Position numbers and translations under genes: made by a program
NCBI GenBank assembly: GCA_032433765.1
Contig: JAVIAB010000092.1
Location: 61,108,126 to 61,172,125, forward strand
Direction: 5' to 3'
DNA: 64,000 bases
From: Megaustenia siamemsis
Lineage: Eukaryota; Mollusca; Gastropoda; Stylommatophora; Ariophantidae
The notes under the pieces: model-generated
The model's input: only the letters and a program-made list of their open reading frames with translations
What the model was told of the DNA's origin: nothing
Databases searched by the model: none
Shown: piece after piece, positions 28,701 through 40,700 of the stretch
Numbering within the stretch: position 1 is the stretch's first letter
Layout of the letters: each line of letters opens with the position of its first letter

Positions 28701-31700
28701 ATTGAAGATCAGGTATGTCTTTCGAAAGTGTTAAAAACAGAAAGAAAATCCACTAGGTCTTGATGGTTGCTACGGAGTTTGTGCCCTGGGACTTCCTGTG
28801 CAATTAGAAAATATATTTAAATGATGGTGGACATTGTACGGGTACATAATTTTTTTGTGTTTTTAAAACAAAGACGTCAATGAGATAAAAAAAAGAAAGA
28901 AAAAAAAGAAAACCCCTTAGCATCAATGTCAGGTAAAAATAATCCTTCTATTTACACAGGACTACAAAAAGACTACACAGGACATTAAAAATAAAAGGAA
29001 AAAGAGATCGCGGACAACAAAGAGAGAAAATACTGGATAGCTTGGTGTCATGGCATGGAAAACAGTCAACAACAGAACTGATACGATGCACTGTGGATAG
29101 AAGATTGTGGAGGGACATGATCACCTACGCCAACCGGTAAGGCACATGATGATGATGATGATTTACTCATTTCCGTCTGCACGCAGACCGCCAAAGACGT
29201 ATGGACGAAAGGTCTTGTAGCTGTACAGTTGAACATCATAAAAGTTCCTCCAATTATTTCGGGCAGCTAACATTATCTCAGTGTGCCGAATATCTGACCC
29301 ATACTTTTATCTCTAACTACACTGTTCTCTCCCAGCTTCTAATTGGCCTATCGCTCGCCATCTCTCCTAAATCCACCGCATCACGGTCGCTGTACTTATT
29401 TTGTTCACTTCTTCTAAGTACAACCTATCAATCTTCATCGTTTGCCTGTTCATATCCTCTTAGTTGTACCGCTTTAGCATATCTTGATTGCTTATTTTAT
29501 TTTAACAAAACATTCTTCGAGTTTTCCTCGCTCAGGCAGCTTATATGAAATGACATCAGTTTAAGGGTAATTATTTTTTTCAAATCCCATGTCCGCTCAA
29601 TATTCTTCACAATATGAGAATTAAACATCTGTCAAAGATCCTTCGATAATCCAAAACAATGTACCTTAATTTCTTTATGCCCTTCCAAACACAATTTTAT
29701 TACATATAAGTGTGAAAACATGATTTAAAAAGAAGCGTATGTAATTTCTGAAGCCTGCTTGCTCCTTCCTGCAGCCGCAGGTCTAATTGTTATGAGATAA
29801 AACTTTCTGATTCCGTTAAAATATAAAATAAATCTGAAGAAGAAACAGGTAATGGGTTTGGTGTATTCATTACTTTAATATAAACTGTCAAAAACACGGA
29901 AGTGTCGTACAGAAATAAACATATTACATCAAGACATAATGATGTTTTTATTGTATTATGCAGTGAATTAAGGAAAATGAAACTTAACGCTAGAGAATTG
30001 TTCAGCATTTAGTGAACCATAGTATATGACGTTAAGTACAGTGAAGTACAGTAAAGTAGTAAAGTACCCCCGTCACGCCAAGTGGCGTATATGGAAATAT
30101 GATGTTAGTGACCCTATATTTTACAGACCTTCAGCACATGATTTTTTGGGGTAATGTGGTCGGTATTACGTCCGTGCTGCTTTACTTTCCCAGAAAAAAT
30201 CCGGTACCCATTTAAGGCTGGGTGAACTCGGGAGCCGTCGGTTGGGATCGAACCCTACCCCTTGTCCGTTCTAGTCCAATTCACTAACCACTGAGCTATC
30301 GCGGCTCCCAGTGAAGTACAGTGATAACAATAAATAGTAACAGGTGGTATGTGTATGATACATGTGTAGCATAAACAATAATGGCTTGGGTAACTGACCA
30401 TTTTCAGGGCCAGCAAATCTCGTGGTAAGAGTTGGGCTGTTATCAAATTTCGAGTTGAAGGTGTAACAGTTACCGTACTTGTGGCTATGGAAGAATGTGA
30501 AGTTTCTGCAATTAGAAGAGTATGAGAAAATATTAAATAGAAAGCTCATTAGTTTAAAGAAATGCACACAAACGTTTAAGCCTTCATACTACCATACTAC
30601 CATCCTATCCCTCATCGTATATTGCACCGCGTGCTTTCACCAGTCCTCCATAATCCCCATTTTACGCCGGATTTATTCCCTTGTTCCCCGAGTCACGTCT
30701 GGCTTTGTTTGCATGTATTCAATCCATAGTACACACTTCTCTATCTTTGGCTGGTACCCGTCTCATTCTTAACCGCTTTTTAACACCTCACGCGATCACA
30801 TCCCATTCTAATGCAACTTCTCGTCTAATCAAATGATTGGATCCCTCCTCACCCACCCCACCACAATTTCATCCACATTTGATTCACATACATCTACTCG
30901 TTGGAAGCTTTTGGATCGTGCCTCAAATTAAGTCTCTGTTTATTTTCTTAAATATATTTTATCTTACTAACTTTTACATACTATCAATTTTTATCCTCCC
31001 ATATGTAGTACATCTCACTTACTTTTATCATTTCATCTCTTACCACCCTTTGTTTATTTCTCCCTGATTTACTTGACCCATCGTATTCTAGAAGAGGTAG
31101 AGTTTATCTTTATTTCATTTTCAATTTGAGTTCTCGTTCACTGAAGAAGGCCACATGTAGGCCTAAGCTTCAATATTTTGGGGGTGTTCTATTTGTGTAA
31201 AGCTGTCACCATACCTTGTATGAGTGTATGTTACAATCCTGACTGGCTCCTGCCTTCATTCGTGCTTTTCGTAAGACCTCCCAGATTATCCCTTCTTTCC
31301 TTCCTTCCCACACTTCCTTTCTTTTTTTCTTTCTTATGGTGCAGTCATATTTATTTCTCTTAAGAAGCCGACAGGAGGAAAAATTAAAACAATAGAATGG
31401 TAGCAAAGAAGGATGTAGAAAGAGCAATGAGAACGAATATAATAAAGAGAAGCTGGTGAAAGCTAAAGGGTCCATCCAGAAAATTAAAAGTTTGCTCATA
31501 ATTCAATCTTGTTAATATATTGTTGTGTTCATAATTCAGTCTTTTTAATTTATTATTATGTTCATAATTCAGTCTTGTTAATTTATTATTATCTCCTTCA
31601 TTCAGTCTTGTTAATTTATTATTATGTTCATAATTCAGTCTTGTTAATTTATTATTATGTTCATAATTCAGTCTTGTTAATTTATTATTATGTTCATAAT

Positions 31701-34700
31701 TCAGTCTTGTTTTATTATTATGTTCATAATTCAGTCTTGTTATTTTATTATTATGTTCATAATTCAGTCTTGTTAATTTATTATGTTTATAACCACTCAC
31801 GTATAAATCATAAAAGAACACACCTATAAGCATGAATCAAGATATACCCTTAGAAAGTGATAAGAGAAATAATTACTCTGGCGAACATTGATATCCTCCA
31901 AATTTACAAGCCGAGATCATGTCAATCTTCTGATGTCCCGACTGCTCCACGAAGCTGGAGTTTAGGTTGGCCGTGATGTAGGCGTACGTCACCGCTGCTT
32001 CATATTCGTCATCCCTTTCTTCATAGTAGCTGAAATATTGTGTTAGAATTTGTTCATACTTTATGATAGATGTATGATCGTTAAGTTAACAATAAATCTC
32101 TATCTCTCTCTCTGCGATCAGGGCTCAATCAGAGTAGGATTCCAGACTCTCACATGAAGTCAGCTGTCAGGTTAAGTGTGTTGCTTGTCCCCACAGACAG
32201 AACATCACAATTAGAGTCTGCCAGATCCACTTTGATTGAACACCCGTTAAAACGTTGCACTGTGTTCTGCGCCAGTGGCCCAGTGCATCTGATTTCAGCC
32301 AGCATTTTATTCAGGTTTGCTTTCCTTAGCCTTTGATTGTCACCAATCTTCCTGCAAGGCAGCAGATGATCTTTTCTGTAGGGGGATTCTGCCCTTAGAT
32401 GGTCGGCCCTCCCAGGTTTAAGAGCACCATCTGCCCGAGTCACTAGAGGTGACTAACACAGACATGCACACACAAAGATATGAGATGTGACTAACACAGA
32501 CATGCACGCAGCGATACGAGGCATGACTATACATTGTTTCATAACTCGTGCCCAACTTTTAAAATCGATAGCTTTTTAACCGCTTGTTGTAAGTTGTTCA
32601 AAATTTGCATGTAAAGTTAAAATGATTACAGCCCAACAGGGAATTAATTTCATTAAAAAAAACATTTGGTTATTATTGTTGCTTATTTAATTTATATAAA
32701 TTTATAACGACCCATTGATGTAGTCAAAACTTAATGTTTACAGAATTTTAAGTTAAAAATAGCGAGTAAAAATCCATACACGGTGAAATTGACGCGTTTG
32801 CACGCTTTCGCCGTGGTTTTGTGACACGATTAGACACTTTTAAAAAACACGAGAAATTGTGTGTTCCATTTCCGTTCATTCATAGGTGTAGACGTGGAAC
32901 GATAACATTTATCAAAGTCTTAAAATGAAATTCTGCAGTTTACAAAACATCGCAATAAAAATGTATGACTATTTTTGCAAAGAGGCTAAACGAGGAAGAT
33001 TATTTCATTCTTTAGAAAACCCTGAGAATAGGACAAGACACATTTTGGATTTATCTAAACGGTCATTTAATCGCTGGATTCAAGCACGTGACCGTCAATG
33101 TTCAAAATATACAAAATCACAAGGAAGAGCAAAAATGTTGGATAATTTCAACAGTGAACTTATTAGAAGTGAAATTCACAAAATGTTGGGTATGAATGAA
33201 ACTGTTACAATAAGAAAATTAAAAGTATCGCTGAAAAAGAACAACAGTATTGAAATATCAAAGTCTACATTATGGAGGAATGTGAGAGCTGCAGGCTTTA
33301 CATTCAGAAAGTATTCCAATGGACGAAGCATCATCTGTGAGAAGCCACATATAGTAGTCATGAGAAGCAAGTACTTACGTGAAGTTAAAGAGGTGCGCAA
33401 GCAAGGTTATGATATTGTGTACTTGGATGAAACATGGATCAATGCTCACCACACTAACCAAAGGGAATGGCAGTCATCAGATGGAAAGATTAAGAGATTA
33501 ATACCTAGCAGCAAAGGACAGCGCTTGATAATTGCTCATGCAGGTAGTCGACAACATGGACTAATACAGAATGCAGAGCTCATTTTTCTTTCAAAATCCA
33601 TAGACAATCGGGATTATCACTCTGAGATGAATGGTCACATATTTAGACATTGGATTGAAAATTCTGTTCTCCCATCACTAGATCGACCATCTTGCCTAAT
33701 AATGGACAATGCAGCATACCACAACATTGTTGTACTTGAAGATAAAGTCCCGACGTCATCCAGTACAAAAGATGCTATTAAGATATGGCTCACAAAGGAG
33801 CACATACAATTTAATAACATGTACTTAAAACCTGAATTACTATCTCTAGTAAAGCAAAAACAAAGGACACAGATTTTTCAAATAGATAAGATTATCCAAG
33901 AGCACGGTCATATAAGTTTGAGGCTGCCACCTTACCATGCCCATTTAAATCCAATAGAACTAATCTGGGCAAAATTAAAAGGACAAGTGGCAGATGAAAA
34001 TACAACATTCAAAATATGCGATGTAAAGACTCTTGCTAATCTCGCTTTATTAAATATAGACAAAGATTATTGGGCTAAATGTGAAGACCACGTCTTAAAA
34101 CAGGAAGAGGAATATTGGAAAAATGATGGTTTGTGGAATGTTCAACCCCAAACAGTTATTAATCTTTTAGACTCGTCTGATTCAGAATGAAAGTATATAG
34201 CCCCCACAATGTTGGCCCCTATATTACCTTAAATTAGTTCAACAAACGGTCCTTTTCAGGACCACACAACTATGACAATTGGACATACAGGTATACCTTG
34301 ATATTATCGTCCGTCCTCGAACTGAGAAGACAATAATTCTCCTGGTATTTCCCCATTACGGCCACGCCTTTACCTTGTGAAAATTAATCATAGACCAGCA
34401 ACTACGGTAATTTCTATTATTTAGGGGTTCACAATTTACAATTTTGACAAACATCAAAGAAATTCTCCGCTTTAAGAAAACTGCAGCTGCAAGATATTTG
34501 TTAAATATACATTTAAAGGGTCTTTTGCATTCTAATAACATTTGGAAAATTTCAACAGTTTTTAACAAACGGTTACTGAACAATAGCGTTTTGAAGTTGG
34601 GCAAGTGATGTGAAACGAGCTATAACACTGACACATATCAAGATATATGACACATGACTAACATAAACATGCACATAAAGATATGAGATATGACTGACAT

Positions 34701-37700
34701 AGACTTGTACAAACAGCGATAAACAATAAATGATTAACAATGAACTAAATGATTAACAATAAATGATTGTATAATATAATTGATGACTCTCTTCAGGAGA
34801 TAATTGTTTATTTGTATCCACTGGCGGATAAATGATCATTTTATAATACTTCTCTGAATGACACACATGACATTGGTCCTATTAAAATATCACGAGACTG
34901 CAAATAAAGGTTGTTTATAAAGTCGCTGTGCAGCGAACATATTTTTCAAATTACCGGGAATTGTAACGTAAGTTTTTATTATTCATCTAGATACTACTGT
35001 TCTTGGCTGGCTTGTATTGGGTAAAGTGGTTGTTCACACGATGAAGATATGTCTACAGCATGTGCTCAAAATGTCCACCTCGGGCCTCTAGACATTTCTT
35101 GACTCGTCTCTTTATATTTTCGAAAACTTTCTCGATAAAGACCGGTGATATTTGTTGGGTCTGGGTGACGTTTTATGCCTTAGAAAATTAATTGTTTGAG
35201 GATTATTTAGATAAACCTTTACTTTCAGCGCACCCCACAGATAACAGTCCAGCGGAATTACGACTTGTGAATCTGGAAATTTCAGAACAATTTGTCGAAT
35301 TATTTCTTCAGTATATTTGCCACCATTTACGGAAGACAAGTTCAACCAAAAATACCATGTTTTCAATGTTTAACACCATTTCCTTTCAGCAATGAAACCG
35401 TGAATATAACAACGGCTTGTTGTGCTGCAGGCGGGATTGTGGACACAGAATAACATGACGCAAATTTCATCAATAAGTGACGTAATTTCAAAAATATTTT
35501 TTACGTCACTGCACAGCGACTTTATAAAACATCCTGAAGTACCTACTTGGACACGGAACCATTTGCTAATGCATTCCATTTGTTAAAGGAAGCATTTTGA
35601 AGTATGCTTTTCCAGTCCACCTCGTTTACGATCCTCGATTCTCCCGCGGCTTGCCGTTTCACCCTGCGAAGCTCTACATGAAAGGCAATGATGGTCATTG
35701 TGTGTTAAAATAAATGAGGAGGGCATGTTGCACGAGGAAAACGGATACAGGTAATATTATTATCTACAACTACTCAATTACAAATATAATTATATCATAG
35801 AAAATACAACATTATTGATAAAGTTATTGGATATTGTATTTGTAATCTAAACCTGTGTAGATTGAGTTAGTATAATTGTATTCTACAAAACTATACATGC
35901 AAATATTCTCCTTCTTTATCTGGGGCTTTTGGGCACCACAGACATACTTAGTCAACCATCCCCATTTCTCTCTATCTTTAGGCATTTTATTATAAATCTG
36001 CAGAGTCGAGACCTGCCCATTCTTTTATGTTATCTTCCCATCACTTTCCCTGCCGAACTTTTCTTCTCGCTCCTTTCACATTTCCTTGCAGAATGGTCTT
36101 TGCTAAGCAACACGATTGAGACACGTGGCCAAACCATATCATGCTAAGTCACATGACAAAAGTAATCTATTCAATAAACCTAAAGTGAAGAATCCAGCAT
36201 TTATTTATTTCCTTTATTGTTTACATGTAAACGTGTGAAAAAGTTCAACAAAGTAGGCATATCTTGTTAGTTTTATCTGAAGCTATGTAGAGAGCATTAT
36301 CAAGTTCATCGCGAGTTTATCTTGGGAACTATACAAGTGTGATTCTGCACTTTAAAAAAATGTTTCAACTATTCTCCTCTCTACCCAAACATCTTGAAAT
36401 ATCTTGAATGAAATTGTTGTGATAATTAACGCCTGTTAGACACACATAAATAATAAGTTGACAGTGTTAATTAACATGTGTGGATTTTAAATATTTATAT
36501 AAATCTGAAGATAATATTTGAGGGTGGATCCACAGACATACGCTCTCCAATATCACTACATTTCTGTCTTTTAGCGTGTTTGCAATTGCTAATAATAATA
36601 ATAGATCCATTTCAGTCACTTACTCTCCGAAAGTTAACTTTATAGTGTTTCTTTAATCAATGGTTTGCTACTGTGGAGAGCCAGTCCTGTAATCTGTCCT
36701 CATGGTACAGCCTTTCATTAACTCCTCAGTCCATTTCCTGGTGTTATCAATCTGCTTTCATCATCATCGTATGCTGTCTCCACATAGAATGGTTGCTATC
36801 TTGCGCGTTAACCCTGTCTCTTGCCTTAACAGTGCATGCTGTCGCTGGCTCTTCTGTCCAAATCTTGATGTTATCAGTCCACTTTAGTCTTTGCCAGCCT
36901 CTATCTCATGTAGTTTTCTATTTTATTTTGCTGCATGACTTTTGTGTAATTGTGTCTTTTTATGTGTAAGGAAAAAAAATCATTATGTGGTTAAATAGCT
37001 CTTTCTTCATTTGTAATCTACTTTTGTGCGCATGTTTACTAACATAATTCTGTTTTTTTAATATTTATTAAAGTTTATAATGTCTATATTTCATGTTTAT
37101 TTCTTTCTAACATACAAATAGTTTATGTATGAAGAGCAGAAGTGTCTCCAGTGATAGAAATACGAGCACATTATACATTTACAAATCCTAATCTACCTTC
37201 GTTATTTTCATTCTCTACTTGGTATCCAGAATTGGTTTTCAAATAATCTTTCGAGTTCCAAGACTTCTCAAAGGCCAGGTTGTCGTTGGAAAGATTCTCA
37301 TTTGAATTTTCCCTTTCCTGAAAATTATTGGCACCAAAGTCTCTATTTAATCTTGACCTTTCCTTGATAGAAAAAATCATTTAAAAAAAAACGATTATTT
37401 GTTATTGGCTGAACTAGACATTATGTAGTAGAAGAGGAAGTGTTTATTGTGCAAGTTGTTGTAATGATTAGATAATTTATTAGACTAAGATTGAAAGTTA
37501 AATACTATAAGTGTCAAATTATATAACATTTGAAATCACATAACAGATAATAGAAAGTGTGAAAAAGAAACAGAGAACAATATCGCTCAAAGACAAGCGT
37601 TCACGTAATAAAAGATTTGCTAGTTAAATTGTATGAATGTCTTTGTAAGTGAGAACTATTGTGAACTCTTATATTGATCCGATATTGTTTTACTGTTGCA

Positions 37701-40700
37701 AAGCAGAAGTCATTGAACAGACAATCCTAACAATAACGTGCAATAACAAATATAATGACGTATGCAATAGTCGTATCTATAAAGTATAGAACTAGAGCGT
37801 GCTATTTGGAGGTGAGAGGGGCCTGCTCTTCCTCGCTGTTAGTACCTTCTTCTGCAAGCCAGTACCCAATATTTTATTTTTACTAGAGCCGACTGAAAAT
37901 ATGGTTTCTTGAAACCACAATCAGGAAAGAAGTTAAATTAATTGAATTCATAGAGATATTGCATGGCAACATTAATGAAGAGAATAATGGTTACTCATGT
38001 AAAAACAAAGACAAGTAATATCTTTAGTTACACTATAAATAAAAAAAAGTAATATGGAAGCATGTTTAAATGAAAAATCAACACTAGAGAAGCAGGTGAA
38101 ACAAAAATGAAAATAAGAGAATACAAAAAGTAATTTTAAAAACGACTAAACAAAGTATAATAATAGTATATTATTTACAGAAATAAAAAGTAATGGTTTT
38201 GAAGTAAATTAAATCCACTTGGCAAAATGATGATTGATGAATCTACAATGCAGATAAAGGTCTTCAAATTTATTTGTGGGACAGAAATACTGTTTATTTT
38301 AGATTGAAGGAAAATGTTGCTTATCTAAATGACAATATAAATATTACAATTATTTCTATGATCTTGATCCTCCAAGAAACTCCACAAGAAACTTTCAGAA
38401 TCCAATTATAGTTCGTGTTTAATTAAATAGATTGTTTGGAAAAAGGGGTCATTCCAAAGAGAAATAAACTATACAACCAGACATGAGCTTAAGTTGAGCC
38501 CACCATGAATTGTTTGAATAAATGCCCTACACAATTAGTACAGCACAACATACGTAACTTAAACAAGCATGAAATCATACACAGAAATTAAAGGACTAAT
38601 TAGATCATGAGAAGATGGATATGACCTGCAATTCCAGAAGAAGAAAACAATTTCATCTGCTTCTGAGACTGCTGGCATGAGCTCCATTTTAAATGCTAAT
38701 TATTGGTCTTCAATAATTGTAAAATGTGAACCCATTTAAGAGTGAAAATAAGTTACAAGAAATGTTGGACATTATAGTGAAAGAAAGCAATAATAAAGGA
38801 CTCAGTCTTAATATCAAAATGACAGAAGTAATGGTAACAACAAAGAAAAAGACATCACCTCGGTACAAAATAAAGACATAAGGAACAATATTAAAACAGG
38901 TAAATGAATTTAAATATTTGGGAGCTTTGTTAACCTTAGACGGAAGATGTACAGCAGAGGTGAGATGCAGAATGACTCAGGCAAAAGCAGCTTTCCAAAA
39001 AATGAGGAAAATACTATGCAATCCATTTTTGAGAATAGAAACAAGAAAAAGAGTTCTTAAATGTTATGTAGAGCCAGTCTTAACACATGGATGTGAATCA
39101 TGGACAACAGGACAACAAAAAAGAAAATCACTGGAGTCTATAGAAATGTGGTTTTACAGAAGAAGAATGTTGAGAATACCATGCGCAGCTAACAAGAGTA
39201 ATGAAAATGTTCTGAAAGAGGGCAAAGCAAAAAGAGAGCTAATTTCCAATATTAGGAAGAAACAATCATCATTTTTTGGCCATGTAATGAGAAGAGAAGA
39301 ACTGGAATATATTGTAACAACTTGAAAAATTGAGGGACGAAGAGATAGAGAAAAGCAAAGAGAAAAAAAATGTGACGGCTTAAGAGAATGGCTTGGCAGA
39401 AGGTCTACAACAGAAATGATAAATAACTGTCGAGATCGAAAGTTGTGGATAGACATGATCACCTACGCCAGCAGGCCCAGTTTCTTGATTATCACAATAA
39501 TTGTGTCTTTAAAGTGTGAATGGTTAATAAATCCGTTCACTAAATGAAGTACCTTCGTGTACTGGACGTCGCTTGTGGTACCACCTTGAGGATTATCGAG
39601 GGCTTCTCTTTTTTGTCTGACGGGAGCTGCGGAGGACACAGGTGACGTAGATATAGGTAATGATGTAGCCGTGGGGTTATGAACATCAAAACCAGTACTT
39701 GTGACGAGCAAAATATGCATTTATCATAGATAATGTTGACAGTATATTAGCATGTATATTAGCTTCAGGAGATTTGCTCAGATTCATTATTCAGATTAAT
39801 TAGGAAATGACAGTTCAGATTTATGTGGCGTATGTGGAGAAGAGACGGATAGGGACACTTTATACTATCAGAATAAACAGACGGTAGAAAAGAGTGTGAT
39901 AGACAAATATAAGAGATACTGAATGGTTTAAAACGTGGCACAGGATACGATCAACGGCAAATGTGTTGCACAGCGAACTAGATCGAGGATTACGGGGGAA
40001 AATGAATTCACTTGGCAAAGGCCATGAATGAAATCTCAGATTTAAATATGGAAAATGCACCCCATGAATGAAATCTCAGATTTAAATATGGAAGATACAC
40101 CCCATGAATGAAATCTCAGATTTAAATATGGAAGATGCACGGCAAGAATAAAATCTCAGATTTAAATATGGAAGATGCACCACAGAAATATAAAACGGCT
40201 CATACCAAAGTAGCATTTTAAAAATTGACAAACATCTTGTACAACATGTCTATATCAATATAAGTGGGAAAGAAAATCCATCGGTGCTTTATATTGCCAA
40301 TTATGACGTCTGGAAGTCATGGGCAGCAGAGAACAAATGAAAATACGATTAGAGGCCACAGAGATGGAATTTCTCAAAAGATGTTGAGAGTTCACCTGAC
40401 AGCTAAAAAGAAAAAGATGGAAATTGTCAAAGAGATCAAAACAAAAAGAGAGCTACTAAAAACATCAGAAGGAAACAAATCAATTTTTTTTCGAGAACAT
40501 CATGAGAAGCAGAAAGTTATTATACTTTGTTACAGCTGGAAAAATGTAGGAAATGAAATATTGCGGACGACAAAGAGAAAAGATACTGGATAGTTTGTTA
40601 TGGTGGTACGGTAAACAACCAAAAACAATGAATTAGTACTTTGGGCTGTGCCCAGAAATTGTAGGACATAATCGTCGTCTACACCACCGGCTATTTGACA

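Larger units (their letters stand above)
32098..34721 (-). mobile_element. Retroposon copy with (AG)n tail, hosting the Sailor-like element
   Basis: Sequence shared with 54250-54730. Its conserved end (plus strand ctctctctctgcgatcaggg at the left) would be an (AG)n 3' tail on the minus strand. It continues through about 330 bases of unique sequence into units like gactaacacagacatgcaca, is interrupted by the transposon at 32530-34622, and resumes to about 34721. The flanks carry aacaataaat at 32088-32097 and 34722-34731, a probable 10-bp target duplication, though the right flank is repetitive. Same end plus different start is how LINE-mobilised copies look. Confidence 0.6.

Noticed and set aside
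31384..31833. A 149-codon Asn-rich repeat protein (RLNYEHNNK units)
   Set aside because: Comes from the 33-bp AT-rich minisatellite; equally long antisense frame.
32150..32443. A 97-codon minus-strand ORF conserved between the two retroposon copies (also 54299-54592)
   Set aside because: By eye 16 of 97 residues differ, and these account for most of the base differences, so changes mostly alter the protein. That is what neutral decay of a non-coding unit gives; no domain recognised.
35192..35395. Plus-strand ORF over the mariner-like element
   Set aside because: Shadow of the minus-strand transposase remnant.
36600..36660. Possible channel exon ending AACTTTCGGAGA|GTAAGT
   Set aside because: Good donor, but no acceptor gives an open frame with the phases required (1 in, 2 out); the exon at 35547-35673 fulfils them.
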